Numbered from the stretch's first letter, positions 19,975-33,165 are shown. The stretch: 64,000 nucleotides of DNA from Salvia splendens (GCF_004379255.2 NC_056050.1:16299514-16363513), one strand, 5' to 3'. Program-made: numbers and translations. Notes: generated by a model not told the origin, from the letters alone.

Positions 19975-21228
19975 TTCGTCATCCAACATAAAAGTTATGA
20001 AGTCGGGACCAAATGTTTTAGCAACTATAACTCTTTTACCACGTCCTGGTTCAACATTCTCAGGAATTGACCTCGTCCTTTTTGGAGGATTAGAACTAGT
20101 GGATTCATCCATCATTCTTTCACTAGAACGATCCTCTTGCCTCTTGCAAGGGTAAACATTCTCAAAGAATATAGCATTCCTTGACTCAATCGTTGTTCCT
20201 TCAGCCACGCCAGGCACAACTGATCTATGGACTAGGAAACGATAGACACTACTATTAAGTGCATGCCCAATAAAGATGCAATCGACTATTTTAGGGCCTA
20301 TTGCAACTTGTTTCGGAGGTAGCACTTCTACCTTCGCTAAATACCCCCACACTTTGAGGTATGAATATGAAGGTTTCTTCCCTTTCCACAACTCATAAGG
20401 AGTCACATCCCTATTTTTTAGTGGAATTTTGTTCAGGATATGATTCGCTGTTAACACAGCCTCCCCCCACGTGTTCTGGGGTAATCCTGAATTAATCAAC
20501 AAGGCATTCATCATCTCTTTTAGTGTTCGATTTTTGCGTTCAGCAACACCATTTGATTGAGGAGAATATGGAGCTGTGGTTTGGTGAATTATACCACTTG
20601 CATGACATAATTCTGCAAACGGAACTACATACTCACCACCTCTATCACTTCGAACACACTTAATTCGACAATTAAGTTGATTTTCAGCTTCATTTTTGAA
20701 GTCTTTAAACGCTTCAATTGCCTCATCTTTACTTCTTAATAAGTAGATGTAACAATACCTTGTGCAATCATCTATAAATGTGATGAAGTACTTTTTACCA
20801 CCTCTTGTTTGCACAAATTTTAAATCACATACGTCTGTATGGATCAATTCAAGAGGTTTTGTGCTTCGCTCTACCGAATGGAACGGCAGTTTAGCCATTT
20901 TGGCTTCAACACACACTTCACATCTTTCTTGTGAGTTAAACTTATCTACTTTTAGTAAATTAAGATTTACTAGTCTTTTTATAGCATTTAGATTTACATG
21001 TCCCAATTTATTATGCCATAAATCAGAGCTCTCAAGCAAATAAGAGGACGTGTCATCTTCCTTATTGCTTATTCCTTTTCCACGGTGAATGACCGTAACA
21101 TTCAGCTCAAAAAGTCCATTTACTAGGTGGCCTTCACCTATGAACTTTCCATACTTGGTCAATAAAACCTTTTCACACTCAAATTCTAGTGAAAATCCAT
21201 GATTTACTAGAAGTGAGCCTGACACCAA
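19975..21228 (-). pseudogene. copia-1 GAG-pre-integrase and integrase
   Basis: The frame contains the zinc-binding HHCC block as [17 protein letters not shown] ... CEVCVEAK, then the integrase core [39 protein letters not shown], the second catalytic Asp in VRSDRGGEY and the Glu in [16 protein letters not shown]. It is followed by the copia-specific [20 protein letters not shown] region. The D, D, E residues are all present, so this part is comparatively well preserved. The start of the frame is preceded by a stop (21229-21234) separating it from the protease remnant. The 3' end is cut by the solo LTR. Confidence 0.92.
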
Positions 21229-21234
21229 ATTATT

Positions 21235-21741
21235 TCAGATATCTAGGACATGCAGTACATCCTTAAGGGTAAGAACTTTTCCAGATCCTAATTTTAGGAA
21301 CACATTACCCACACCAACCACCTTAGAAGAGGCTTGGTTTCCCATACGTACTTTTCTACCTCCAACAGATTTGTAGGTAGAAAAAATGCTTCTCTCGGAG
21401 CACACATGACATATGGCACCCGTATAAACAAACCATTCATTTGGATTGTTACCATGGTTCACGTCGGAGACCATTGCGACCACCTCGTGATCATTGTTGT
21501 TTACGACAACACGTTCAAATAATTTGCACAATATCGTCTCCAACAATAAGTACACAATTATATCGAACCATATGTGCATTGGTATATTCAACACCACAAG
21601 CATCCCAATTATTACTACCAAGTCAAAATTGGTCTTGCTTGTCAACTGACAAACGATAAACACAATTCTCAAGGAATTAACCATTTCGTCGCTCATGAAC
21701 ATTGGTACTGTTCGTTTCTTCATTCCAGTTTTGGAGCTCAT
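21235..21741 (-). pseudogene. copia-1 protease remnant with lost catalytic Asp
   Basis: Near the end the frame has NEWFVYTGAICHVC, the aspartic-protease motif of copia (normally W-x-x-D-T-G-A), with Tyr in place of the catalytic Asp. It is followed by RKVRMGNQASSKVVGVGNVF and LTLKDVLHVLDI, the conserved end of the protease/pre-integrase linker. The first about 100 residues are unrecognisable, and no Gag zinc knuckle is seen. The missing Asp would abolish protease activity regardless of the frame breaks downstream. Confidence 0.8.
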
Positions 21742-21804
21742 GTTTCCTCCAACTTCAATTGGTATAATCCTGTCTTAGAAGAGTACACTAATTTGTCTTG
21801 CGAT

Positions 21805-22344
21805 TGTTAGAAATAATGGGAAGAAATTCCCAAGCCGTGTACAGGCGGTACTCTAACTATTACAATAGAAAGGAAACTTGCAACAAAAAGAGGAATGAAA
21901 ATTACAACGGAAATAAAGCAAACCAAATTTATAAGTCGAGTCGAGGAAAACCCTCTTTCCGCAAGACAAATTACGCCCCGGCTAGTGCTCACGGAATGAC
22001 GTATTGCCCCCAAAGATAAAACGACTTCCTCCTAGCGTGTAGAAGCACCTCAAACCCGCTAGGCACCGGCGAACTTGATGGAGTTCCGAGAATCGAGCTA
22101 GACAATGCTCCTAAGATGCATACTATGATGTAGAGACTAGAGAGAGTAGAGAGAATATTTTGTGGTGTTGTTCGTGTCTTCTACTTCATGATCAAAGCCT
22201 ATTTATAGGCTAGGAAAACAAGTGAAAGGTCTTGCAATCAAGACAAGACATAAAGAAAATGGGGTTGAAAGGCCAAAGGACTTAGCCACATGAAAGGCCA
22301 AAAGCCTCTATTTTTTTCCCCACATTTCCCATGTTTTTCCTATA
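21805..22344 (-). repeat. copia-1 5' LTR
   Basis: 540 bp. It matches 15779-16288 with an extra segment of about 30 bp near 22100 (acaatgctcctaagatgcat and following). A minus-strand TATA box (cctataaataggc) lies at about 22198-22210. The outer plus-strand end reads TATA rather than TACA. The host copia-2 leader resumes after the duplication TTATA at 22345-22349. Confidence 0.92.
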
Positions 22345-22349
22345 TTATA

Positions 22350-24430
22350 GTCTTGCCGCTGTAATCGTTTATGTTCGCGATGCAATTTTGCCTGGAAATT
22401 CGGCGTGTTGTGGTCGAGGACGGCGGTCTATGCGTCAACAGCGCCGACGGCTACGGAAACAGCGCCAACAGCAGCGACGGCACCATAGCCGACTCTGCCG
22501 GTAAGTTGTGACGCCGGGTAGTCCCCTTGGTTGGGCAGGCGATCAGCAAGGCGGATACGGAGCAATTTCGTCGAGCAGAAGCGGCGGTGTTTTGAGTGGG
22601 AGCCCGACAAAGGCTCCCGAACTCGTGTTCCATCGCCTCGCATAGCTCAACGAACAATTGGTTTCCAAATTTTGATTAGGGTTTCCAAATCCTTGGATTC
22701 AATTTTGGAAATAATTCAAGATTAATTTGGAAATAAGATTTGAATATATCTTTTGTGGACTTTATATATTATATGAGATTTGATCTTGAATTAAATCATG
22801 GATTAATTAGATTTTTTCCTTATTTATGGATTTATATGGATTTCATTCCTAGATGAATCCTAGTTATATTTGGAAAATGACAATCTAATTTTTATCTATA
22901 TCCTATGGATTTATTCCTAGACGAATCCTAGTTGGATTTAGATAATGATAATATTATTTTATTCTTATCCTATGAATTTATATGGATTTATTCATATATG
23001 AGTTCTAGATGGATTTGGATAATAATAATATTATATTTTATTCTTATCCTATGAATTTATATGAATTTATTCATATATGAGTTCTAGATGGATTTGAATG
23101 GTGTTAATATAATATTATATAATTCTATGTATTTAGTCATAGATGAATTAGGATTAATATTAATATTAATTTATTTTTATCCTATGAATTTGAGTAGATT
23201 TAATTCTATTTAGACAAATCCTAGATGTATTAGAATAAGCATTAATCTAAGTTATCCTTATCTTTTGGATTTATATTCTAGATAGATTAGGATAAAGACG
23301 ATATATAAGAAAATCTTTATATAATTGGATTTAGATAAATTAATTTATCTAAGAAATCCTAAGTAATGCTTGATATATTCTAGATGTCTATTCTAAATAG
23401 AATTAAGATTTGTATAAATCTTGGTTGATATGATTTTATTTTTATCTTATAGATTATGATGGAATTGTTTCTATCTAGTAATATCCTAGTACGATTTAAA
23501 TAATGATAATCCTAGATCAATGTTATCTTGAATTGAAGGATTTGATTTTATCGAAATAAAATCTAGAATAATCCTAAATGGATTTAGATAGTTAACACTA
23601 TCTTGATAAATCCTAAATGAATTTGGATAATCATCATCCATGATAAAACTTAATTATTTAATTGATTCTCCCTTGACTAGATTAAATAATTGTCATTAAT
23701 TATCTAGTGTGTTTAAATGTCATGCATTAAATGGATTTATCTGTTTATTTGGTGTTTATCTTTTTAAGTGGATTATCTGCCTTATCTGCTTATGTGATAA
23801 TTATGTTAAAACCATATCAAATATCTAAGCGATAATTAAAACAAGTGCGTTGTATATGGTCTCCATCGATTGGTTTGCAAATTTGATGAAGTTAGTTTCT
23901 AATATTATCGACACCCATGCTGTGGGGACAATAATCCTAAGAAATAGCAAGTTCATGAGGGCAGACTTCTCAAATATAAATAGTACGAACTAGAAAGTAG
24001 TTTCTAATATTATCGCCACCCATGCTGTGGGGACAATAATCATAAGAAATTACAAGTTTCAGAAGTTCAAACAGAATTTATGAGATAACTTGATTTTGTT
24101 ATCAGCACATGAGCATTGTTATGGGAGTGTGTTGTAGAAACAAAATTCTGTAATGCTAAATCTGATGGTCGTGCTTAGGAAACATTTGACGGCCATGCCA
24201 TGTTGTGGTCTCTGGACTATTCGTCGGTATTGTGACCAATAAAAATGTAAAATTTTAATGCGTATTAACCTCTGCTTGAGGGTACAAAATTTTAATTTTA
24301 CAGTTTCAAGATACATAATTGTTTTGTGGTTATTTGCGATTATGTATTGAGTATAGTACGTGATAATAAGTTTATTTGTCAAATCTTCATAATGTCATTC
24401 AATATTTTTTCTGATCCTTAAAGAAACAAA
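22350..24430 (+). other. copia-2 leader, second part
   Basis: No gene. It begins with a GC-rich stretch (22370-22640, cgacggc/cagcg-rich) and then about 700 bp of AT-rich degenerate repeats (tcctatgaatttatatg, gagttctagatggatttgga, 22850-23350). Two copies of a motif containing taatattatcgacacccatg and ctgtggggacaataatc follow at 23900-23948 and 24006-24054. The final 300 bp match, in inverse orientation, the region upstream of the copia-3 gag start (43850-44060). The open frame at 22531-22725 has no recognisable domain. Confidence 0.7.
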
Positions 24431-27430
24431 CTCGAATGCCAAAATTATGTAGACTGGAAACGTAAATGGATAAGATTCCCATCACTAAAACTTGGAGTTT
24501 ATACTCAATGATTCATATCCTCCATATCCTCGACATAATTCAATGAAGAATGTTCGAGAATGCTTTTTTGCATGTACTTGACAAGTTCTTTGATGAATAA
24601 GGTCAAACTATTTTCTTTTAAGTAGCACGACAAGTGTTGGGAAGTGACGATGAAAGATGGATATTAATAGAATCTATCTATATGATTCCATTGGAATATC
24701 CCAGAGGCACATGGTTTAACCGAAAAGTAGAAAACCTTCGGAATATTAGTCGTTATATTACTGTTAGAGGAAAGTAACATGATAGATGACGAATTCATCA
24801 AGGCTGCAGTTTTCCTAAGTCCTAGTTCATTGAACAAAAGACTAGATACGGAAATGGAAGAGCCTGAATTGTCAGCAAAGTTTGTTTATAGCGAGAAGAG
24901 ATGCTTTGTGAGTTGGATTGACCTTGACTTACATGGAAATACAACTTCTAAGTAAGAGATCTTGATCCAGTTAGGCATTTGTTGCAGTGAGAGCTATTTA
25001 TGCTCAATTTTTGTTTCATGATTGATGTTTTATGACATCATAGTATTGCAACAATATAAATGCAACAAGATTGAGTATTAAACAACACATCAACTTCTTA
25101 AACAATGAATGATAAAGTGTTTACGGCTCTTAATCTAAAGGCCAAGAAAATACTTAGCAATTGTTCGAATTGATTTAAACTATCAAGATTTTAACGTTTT
25201 GTTAAATATCTTGATAGTTGAGAATGTCTGGTTGATGCACTGTAAGTTAGAATCATTTGATTCAGAACGCTTACAGAAGTGCAACATAGAAAGACTAGCA
25301 AGTCACAATGATTTACACCATAAGGAGACGAGCAAAGGGTTCTGATCAGTAGTGGGAGTCTAATCTCCATTGACGAATCCAAGCATTCATCTAAAGAATG
25401 AGATAGTTATGTAAGAAGGAATCGAAGTCTTTCTAAGACAAGGTTGATTAAGTGATGGGTTGTACTCATTAAAATCTTATCATTGATGGGATAAGCGTTA
25501 GATACAATGAGATACACCTTAAAGAAACTACCAACATCAGTACCTTCTACAAAACACGAGTTGTGGACTAGAGCCACTCTAGTCTAGCACATCTCAAGGT
25601 GTAATGTTGGTCCAACACTTGTTGGAAATGTATCCAAGTAATTGGAGTTGAATATTGAGGTATGTTTTAAGGTTGTCCCAAATGATGTAAGATTATAAGT
25701 TCTTTAATCTTCAAAGATAGAATTCTTGTATGAATATCAAGAGAGGAACTATAAGCCTAACAACATGATAATTCTCAAGATAAGGAGAAAGATATCGGTT
25801 TTTCCACTTAACCAAGAATACATACCATTAGAAACTTTTGCACTAATGAATCAACTCCATTACCTAAGATTGTAAGAACCATGTTGTAGTGGGAGCGTTC
25901 TTAGGAACATAACAAGCTCATGGGTCTAAGAGTGTAGTAAGACTCAGTCTTAGATCAACTTGAACATAATCCTTTTAACTACAATGTCATTGGTTTATTT
26001 GGATAATCATCCTTGAAAAGGTGATAGATTCCAAACTACAATCGAAGATAGACAATATGTTTTACAAGACTTGCAATACTGCTTATAATGTCAGTCAGTG
26101 GGAGCTAGTATATTTGCAAGTGTAAATATGGATCTCAAAACGTTAGAGAATGACAATGGGTTATACCCAAAGAGAACAATCTTCTCGACTGTCGTTGTGC
26201 CAGGATTGATTCGATCTGATTGTCTATCAGAACTTAATAAATTAGAATGTATGTATTATGATTATCAAGACAACTTTCTATTAATAGAAGTCTTGAGAAA
26301 ATCATCTACATGGAACATCCTAATGGGTATGTAATAAAGGGCAAGAAACACATGTTTGGAAGCTTATGAAGACCTTCGTGGTCTTAGACATGCATCTAAA
26401 TCAGAGTATATGTGTTTTATCAAAATGGTCAAATGTGTAGTATTTGACTTGTGCCCTTAGCAATGCTGTAAGCATAAGGAAGTTGAAAGTGCATTAAATA
26501 TGGTATTATTGTTACTCTACGATGATGAAATCTACAAAAATTGCAAACAACTAAGATTGACATCTGGCGTAGGAAACTGGTTGTCTACTCAGTTTAAGAT
26601 AAAGGATTTAAGAGAAACCAATTACATTCTAAGCATTAGGTCTTTAAGATTACTAGAAAGAATGTTGAGATTCTCTTAGGAATCCTATATCTATACATTG
26701 CTTGGAACATTTTAGCATTAGAAATTTCCATCCAAAGGTTTTTACCTTTCAAGATGGAATTGTCTTGTCTCTAGTCAAATGTCGTTTGACGCTTAGTGAG
26801 AACAAGAACTATGGGACTAGTTTTGGAGATAGATGTCTCATGTAGGATATGATGTGTACTAAATTTGATATTAGCTTTGTTTTTGCAAAGCAAGTGTATA
26901 TCATATTAACCATGGCAAAGGGCTTTGATTGAGGTAAAGAATATACCATAGTGCTTGAGAAAGACTAATGGCTATATTCAAGTTTACCAGTCGTTCATGT
27001 AATGTCCTTGGGGTTACACTGACTTAGTTTTATGACTAATCAGTAATCGAGTAAGTCATCCTCTGAGCATGTGTTTAGGAGTATCTTCCTAATAGCTTTA
27101 ATCTTAAGTTTGAGTATGCCTATGAGTATTATATTTTTTTATGATTATTCTAGTGAAGGCTAACTCAAGGGACACACGAGCTAATAAAGCTAAGCAATCA
27201 CATAGAGAGATGAAATTAATTAAAGACAAAGTATGCAGCAAGACATTATGGTGGAATAGATATGATCAGAGAACAACCAAACGGATTTTTTCAAAGAAAA
27301 TTCCTTTGTGGCAACATGTTGCAAACATGATGTGAAATGACTAGTAGTTCGATATATCTGGAATCGAGACCTGCTTTGACTATAAGTGGGAGAGTTTTTG
27401 GCAGTGGGTATACTCGAAAGCATGTTTTGA
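24430..27430 (+). pseudogene. copia-2 gag-pol, heavily decayed
   Basis: Recognisable scraps lie in order along the plus strand. Near 24446 a Gag start like NYVDWKRKW corresponds to NYIEWKQNL of copia-3. At about 26290 KIIYMEHPNGYVIKGKKHMF is the RT segment preceding the YGLKQ motif. At about 26514 LLLYDDEIYKN matches the active-site Y-x-D-D block, with the Val lost. Downstream pieces match RNase H only weakly. Many stops and frame changes occur and no frame exceeds about 80 codons. Compared with copia-3 this is a much older or faster-decayed copy of the same family. Confidence 0.75.
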
Positions 27431-27445
27431 GTGTAAGTGAGAGAT
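27431..27445 (+). other. copia-2 polypurine tract
   Basis: The purine-rich sequence gtaagtgagagat directly abuts the 3' LTR start TGTTAGG. The copia-3 equivalent is aagtgggagat (minus strand, 39709-39720). Confidence 0.75.
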
Positions 27446-28977
27446 TGTTAGGTTTGGTATACTGTAAAGCATGTTTCGAGCAAGTTCGCGCGAATAGAAT
27501 CTTGCCTGTATACGAAAAACTCTACAATCCACTTTTAATCTGATTCAGTATTATTCGAGCAGTATTGCACGAATATGATCAGTATATTATTACATTGTGT
27601 TTGCTTGTGCATTTATAATATGTTTTTTGCTTGTGCATTTATAAGATGTGCATTTATAAACATTTAAATTCATAAGAAGCAAACAAAGCCTAATTCTTTT
27701 GCTTAGTAGACTGGTTGTGAGCGTCGTCCACTTTATGGTAACTATAGTCGGTTCTATGCAACGCTTTGCAAAAGAGAAAGAAGAATTTCACAACCTAGAT
27801 AGGTTTTGGCTACCTATCGCGAAAGGTTGCAATGTCAATCCGATTATTTCTAAGCCTTATTGAAATAAGATAACGTTGGTGTAGTATAACACTGAATGGA
27901 TCTAACAGCAAGATATGTCTTTACGCTATCTATTGAAAGACTAGGTCTTGATAAATAAATATTTCTTAATCTACATACGTTAGTATTGAGCATACGGTAT
28001 TGATTATGCACTACTTTGACTCATCAAATGGTGTGGGTTTTTCGCAACCCAATAATCCTGATATATTGGATAGTGGTGATTAATATCTAGCGGTGCTAGG
28101 ATTGCTATTATGTTGAATCATCTGCGAGGTGAGTCTCATTTGATAATGTCCTCAAGAGGAGCTCGAACAAGGTTTTATTATTCGGAAAACTGGCCAGTTG
28201 GAATTTAATTATTCCATGAATAATAAATAAGTGTTTCTTGCTAAGTCCACTCTTGGAATTAATAAGATGTTAATTAATTAAGTCCATAGTAGACTTCAAT
28301 TAATTAATGGACATTTGTATCTTAAGCGCGGGATATAAACATTTAAATAAAATGGAAACCCGGATTACTTGTAATTTCAGATTTTGATGGGTAGTGCAAT
28401 ATTATTACTGTAGTGGCTGCTAATAATATTCCAATATAAGCTTGTATTAAATTGTGGGTTCAATTTAATTAGTAAAAAGCTAATTGGGTGAGACCACATC
28501 CAAACCTCCATAGATCCCTGACTGAGCCCAAACATGAACTTAATATATATAGGAGAATAAAGGAGAGACAAAATTAATTAATTTAGAGTCATAATTTTCG
28601 TCCCCCTCTGGTTTAAGAGGAGCTCGAAAATTCTCTCAGCTCTCCTCCGTGAGATTTTTCTGTCTTATTTATTCGAGTCCTAGTGTTTTGATAAGATCAA
28701 CCCACACTGATTTCAGAATACAGTTCGGGAACCAGTTAAAAGATCTGTGGTCTAGTATTGAAGATCATCACATGGAGAAGGCGCAAGCAATCGATGATTC
28801 TTTGGAGAATCAAATCGGTAACTCTAAACTGTAGAAATCATATTTTAGAATTTATATTCTTTAAGCATGAATTATTTGCGTTCTAGCATGCAATTCTGTG
28901 TTAACATGTGAATTGATTAATCCCATAATCCGTCAAATAGATTCTATGTTTGATTTATTTATTTTGTACAATTCTTC
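27446..28977 (+). repeat. copia-2 3' LTR, truncated at its 3' end
   Basis: Starts TGTTAGGTTTGGTATACTG and matches the solo LTR at 18409-19969 along its length until gtacaattcttcc. The expected terminal segment ending in ccccaaca is replaced at 28978 by unrelated sequence. This marks a deletion or rearrangement joint between copia-2 and the Athila-like block. Confidence 0.9.
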
Positions 28978-29005
28978 CCGTTCCCATTCCTCAATTGACC
29001 AAACC

Positions 29006-29083
29006 ATGAGTGGCGACATCGCCTATCTTATTGGCGCATTTGACGACCTCAACGCCCGTTTCCCTCTTCCTCCTCAAGAATGA
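29006..29083 (+). pseudogene. Short ORF in the Athila-like 3' region
   Basis: A 25-codon frame, MSGDIAYLIGAFDDLNARFP then LPPQE and a stop. Athila elements carry a variable ORF between pol and the 3' LTR, and this may be a scrap of it. No domain can be recognised. It starts only about 28 bp after the joint with the copia-2 LTR. Confidence 0.25.
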
Positions 29084-29696
29084 AGAAGTCAAGCTCATGA
29101 ATTTAAATGAGCAATTGTATCATTCGTTGTTTTTTATTTGAGACAATTTCATTTTTTAGTTTATTTTTGTTTTCTTATTTTTTAAAATTTTCGCAGGTTT
29201 CTGGACTCTCTCCAACGACCGCTGCAGAGCTTGCAGCGGCCCGCTGGCCACCGTCTGGAAAGGTTATGACTCGCCGCGGTGACCGCCGCCCAATTGCAGA
29301 TTCCAGCGAGACTTTTCGAATTTTTTTCGAATTTTTGCCCCATCCGGCCCCTACGCGAAAAATTTTCAAGGTATGTTTTCTTTTTAGTAGTTTACTCACG
29401 TCCCTACCAACTCTACAAACTTATTTTAGACTTTGTTGTAAATAAGTTTGGGGGGATAAAGTGGTGGACCGTGAGTTTAGGGTTTTGTTTTAGGTTTTTA
29501 GTTTAAGTTTTTGTTTAAAAAAAACCCGAAGGTGAATCCATGTCATGAACATAACATGAAGAACTTAGAACACACATGCTTAGGGACACATTAGACCGAG
29601 TTGCCAATGATATGAAGTTCCTTTCATCTTTGATTAAGTATGGCTTGACGTCTTGATTTGATGGTTTGGTGAAAAGGTGCATAATTAGTGAATTGC
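29084..29696 (+). other. Athila-like 3' non-coding region
   Basis: Contains a GC-rich stretch with cagcggcccgctgg (about 29233-29250), repeated in the 3' LTR at 34438 and 34546, and a tagtttggggggat-like purine tract near 29440 (aataagtttggggggata). No supported gene. The short open frames here overlap on both strands and lack motifs. The target duplication TTATT of the solo LTR is at 29697-29701. Confidence 0.55.
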
Positions 29697-29701
29697 TTAT
29701 T

Positions 29702-32700
29702 TGTCACGACCGCCCAAACTAGGGGTACTACAAAGGAGGCGATCGTGACCACGGGATAACATTAAAGACAATATTTAAGGATAACATTTTATATGAAAAC
29801 TTAATTAGCTTAAAGGAATAATATTTTAGTTCATTAAAAGTTTAGACAACAAATTTTTAGTTTAAAGAAACTTAAAGTTATAAATTTATTATTAATTAGC
29901 AACGACTTATGGCAAATGATTTTTTTCAAAAGAAGCAACGGAGAAAATAAATATTAAAATCCAATTAACTTCCAAAAGAAAACATTTGGTTTAGTTCACG
30001 AAAAACCATTTCAGAGTAAAAGGGTAAACATCATATGAACGCCTAACACAATCAAACATGCTCAAACACACTAGGAAACAGAATAAAGTCTTGAGGCATA
30101 GTTCAAAAATATAGCAGCGGAAATAAGGTTTAAAGAGAGTCAATGATGACGTCTATGTATGAAGACACAACGCATCCAAGTTCCTAGGCCAACTCAACAT
30201 CCATCGGGCCAACTCAACATCCATCGCAACATCCCGCTCAACCTGCACATAGGGAAAAACATATGCAGGGCTGAGTACTTGTTGTACTCAATAGGCTCAT
30301 GCCGAAAACATTTATACAGTTATATCATCCATACCAGTGATCTCGAGTTTTATACATAGTAAAGAAATATCATCGAGAACACAAAAACGTGTCATAGACT
30401 GGCCAGTCAAATAATCTCCCCATTTTCTCAACAATCCATCAATCACAATCATCAATCCACAGTGCGACGAAAGTGTGGCCACACTATTCGCCCACGAGAC
30501 CGGCCGACTAGCAAGGACGGCTCCCAATCTCACCAGTGTACACAGCCTGATAGGGTTTGCGGCCCTACTCAGACCCGAATTCGTTTCACAACACAGCCAT
30601 ATAGCCTAACGGAGTAAACTCAGACGAACTAGGCATCAGACACACAATCTCAATCAAAACAATCCATGGCATGACATAACAAGTTAAACCACCCTTATAA
30701 CACCACATCATATTTTCGGAAAATAAAAAGATTTGTAAGGAAAGCTCACCTCGTTGGTTTAATCAATTCAATATCCACTTAAGGCAACCCTCGTTCCTTG
30801 TACTCACGTACACACAATAACCCTTGCCAATCATCACAACACAAATCAGCCTTCCATAAATTCACATTACCATGCATGTCCTATCGTTCCTTTTATCATT
30901 CCCTTAATTTACCCATCCCAACATTCATCAACCTAAGGAACAACATGCCATAATATTTCTCAACGTGTCACACATAATCACGTCACAGGATACCTTCCCA
31001 AATCATACATGCATCATATAATTCATTAAAACTTGGTAACAAGTGATATTTCCACATAACAATAAATCTGGCAGAACTGCGCGGTTTGTTTGTAAAAATC
31101 ACCAAATATCCATCCGAACTCATATGAAGCTAAAATTGGTCAGAACACAGTAGACACATTCAAGTTCATCCAGTTAAAATTTCTCACTCAAATCATGTCG
31201 ATTGGTCAGTCAAAACATTAATGCAACTCTCTGGTCGGAACATAAAAATTCTGGCAGCACTGCGCAGTTCATTTGAAAAATTCACCAAAGATTCATCCGA
31301 TGCCCAATGAGGCTGAAATTTTCAAAAAACACAGAAGACACTTCGAATTTCATCCAGTTCAAAATTCACATCAAAATGAGGCCATTTGGTTAGTCAAATA
31401 GAAAATGAAACTTTCTAGGCGAGAATATAAGTTTCTGGCAGAATTGGTCGACTTCAAAAATTTATTAAAAATTCATCTTTCATCAAAAGGGGCTGAAATT
31501 TACATACCACACAGAAAACACCTTGAAGTTTACTCAGTTAAAAATTTGAACCAAAATAAGATCCTTTGTTCAGTCAAACACACGTCGGAATCCACTGTCA
31601 GAACACCACAGTTTTCAGACCTCAAAATTTCGAAATTAGGGTTTCTTCCTCATTCAACCAAACACAATTTTTCATGCTTCCCTCACACAAACATGCTTAA
31701 AAAGGTTCTCACAATCATGTTCTCATATAACCACACATCATTCACCAATGAATCATTCAAACTTTACACATATTCATTCACAATCGCATATTTACAGTTT
31801 TTCTCATACAAACACAAATTGCCACCGATTAGTTTTGCGATCTACGATTCCTACACTCACTATATGCATGAAGGAATCAAGAACAAGGTTTCAATGGAGA
31901 AGATGAGGAAAATATTTAGTTATACCTTCTTGAATCGAAAACCAAACGGTAGAAGCAAAGATTGCTGCGATTCGTCGGGAACTCTTGAAAATCAAACTTC
32001 AATGGATGCAAGAACACTGATGGAAGAAATTTTGGAGAGGATGAAGAGAGGGAGGAGAGGTGAGGCACGAAAATTATGAGGGAGAATGGGGGCTAGGGTT
32101 TAGTTTAGGTGATTATATAGTCCTAGGTTTAATCCCATAAATTAATTAATTAATTAATTGTGGAGGAATAAAATAGAGGCCAATAAATATAATCCCACAA
32201 TTAAAAAGAAGGCAAAATTTTGAAAATTAGGTTAATAAATTCAATAAGGAATTTATTTGGTATTTACTTGGAGAGCAATAGATTTACAATTTAGGAAATA
32301 AGTCAATGAATATTCCATAAACAAGGGAACAAAATAAATTAAATCTCCAAGTAGGAAATAATGAGGGAAGGGGCGAAAATCTTGATGGTGTGCACAAGGA
32401 TATTATTTAAATCCTCAATTAAATATAATAGGATTTAAATTTGGTAATTTCTTTATAGGAAAAGACTCCCATAAAATAGGCAGCAATAAAATAGATTTCC
32501 CCCAAGGAAATTAAGCTAAAAAAAGTGTGGGATGGAGACACAATAGAAGGAAAATATTCACATCCCCAGTTAATTTGGCTTAGGTATTAATTTGGTATTG
32601 AATAAAGGGAATTCTACAAAATAGGAAACAAATATATTCTCCTCTACAAATAGGGGGGGCGAAAATTGGCTTAATTAGCCACAAGGAAATAATGCAACTC

Positions 32701-33165
32701 TTAATTTAATTGGGGTGAGGGAATAAAATGTGGCAAGATTTAATTGGATTTAAAATAAATGAAGGAATCAACAAGGTACCAATTTTATCAAAGAAACTAA
32801 TTCATCCTCTTAATTCAAGTAGAGGATATAATAGGTTAGAGTTCGAGTTTCATGTAGCACAATTTAGGGATAATTTGATTTGGATTTAATTTGGATGAAT
32901 ATCCCAAAACAATTAATTAAATCTAAGAAAATTTCCAATAATTGGAGGGGCCGACAATAGCCACTTTATTTGGATAGAACAAGATGCATGATCTTTATTT
33001 AAATTGATTTCCCACATTAAATATAACTAGCACTTCATTCCAATTTCCCCATGATGATTTATTCCACATAATCAAACTCAATCACGTAGCAACAATTTAA
33101 ATTTCATAAATGAAATTTCCAATCGACATATCTTAAATAAATGTCCCAAAATTTGGGATGTTACA
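29702..33165 (-). mobile_element. Solo LTR of the Tekay-like gypsy family
   Basis: 3464 bp. On the minus strand it starts TGTAACATCCCAAATTTTGG and ends in GGGCGGTCGTGACA. It is flanked by a perfect 5-bp duplication TTATT (29697-29701 and 33166-33170). It corresponds over its full length to the LTRs at 51002-54466 and 60426-63908. A minus-strand TATA-like sequence (gactatataatc) lies near 32108-32121, followed by aaaccctagcccccattc. A 224-codon plus-strand frame (31405-32079) lies antisense inside it and has no recognisable domain. I regard it as chance. Confidence 0.95.

Larger units (their letters stand above)
15779..22344 (-). mobile_element. copia-1: minus-strand Ty1/copia element nested in copia-2
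   Basis: LTRs at 15779-16288 and 21805-22344 start TGTTAGAAATAATGGG on the plus strand. The element is flanked by a perfect 5-bp duplication, TTATA (15774-15778 and 22345-22349). The inner plus-strand end of the right LTR is TATA where the left has TACA, one transition. Minus-strand order is 5' LTR (right), a Gag/protease remnant, integrase, RT, RNase H, purine tract, 3' LTR (left). It is itself split by a solo LTR at 18409-19969. Without that insert it is about 5.0 kb. Gag is largely missing and no primer site is recognisable next to the right LTR, so it is internally deleted as well as mutated. Confidence 0.92.
14586..28977 (+). mobile_element. copia-2: degenerate Ty1/copia element with nested insertions
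   Basis: Components are a truncated 5' LTR (14586-15457), iMet primer site (15460-15471), leader (to 15778, resuming at 22345), decayed gag-pol (24440-27430), a purine tract and a 3' LTR (27446-28977). The leader is split by copia-1 (15779-22344). The 5' LTR lacks roughly its first 660 bp and the 3' LTR lacks its last few bases, where foreign sequence begins. LTR, leader motifs and Gag-like start match copia-3 (38248-45499, minus strand), so they are one family. The outer target-site duplication cannot be assessed because both outer ends are truncated. Confidence 0.85.

Noticed and set aside
31405..32079. 224-codon plus-strand ORF
   Set aside because: It lies antisense inside the Tekay solo LTR. 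The frame is not obviously shared by the other two LTR copies and has no recognisable motif.
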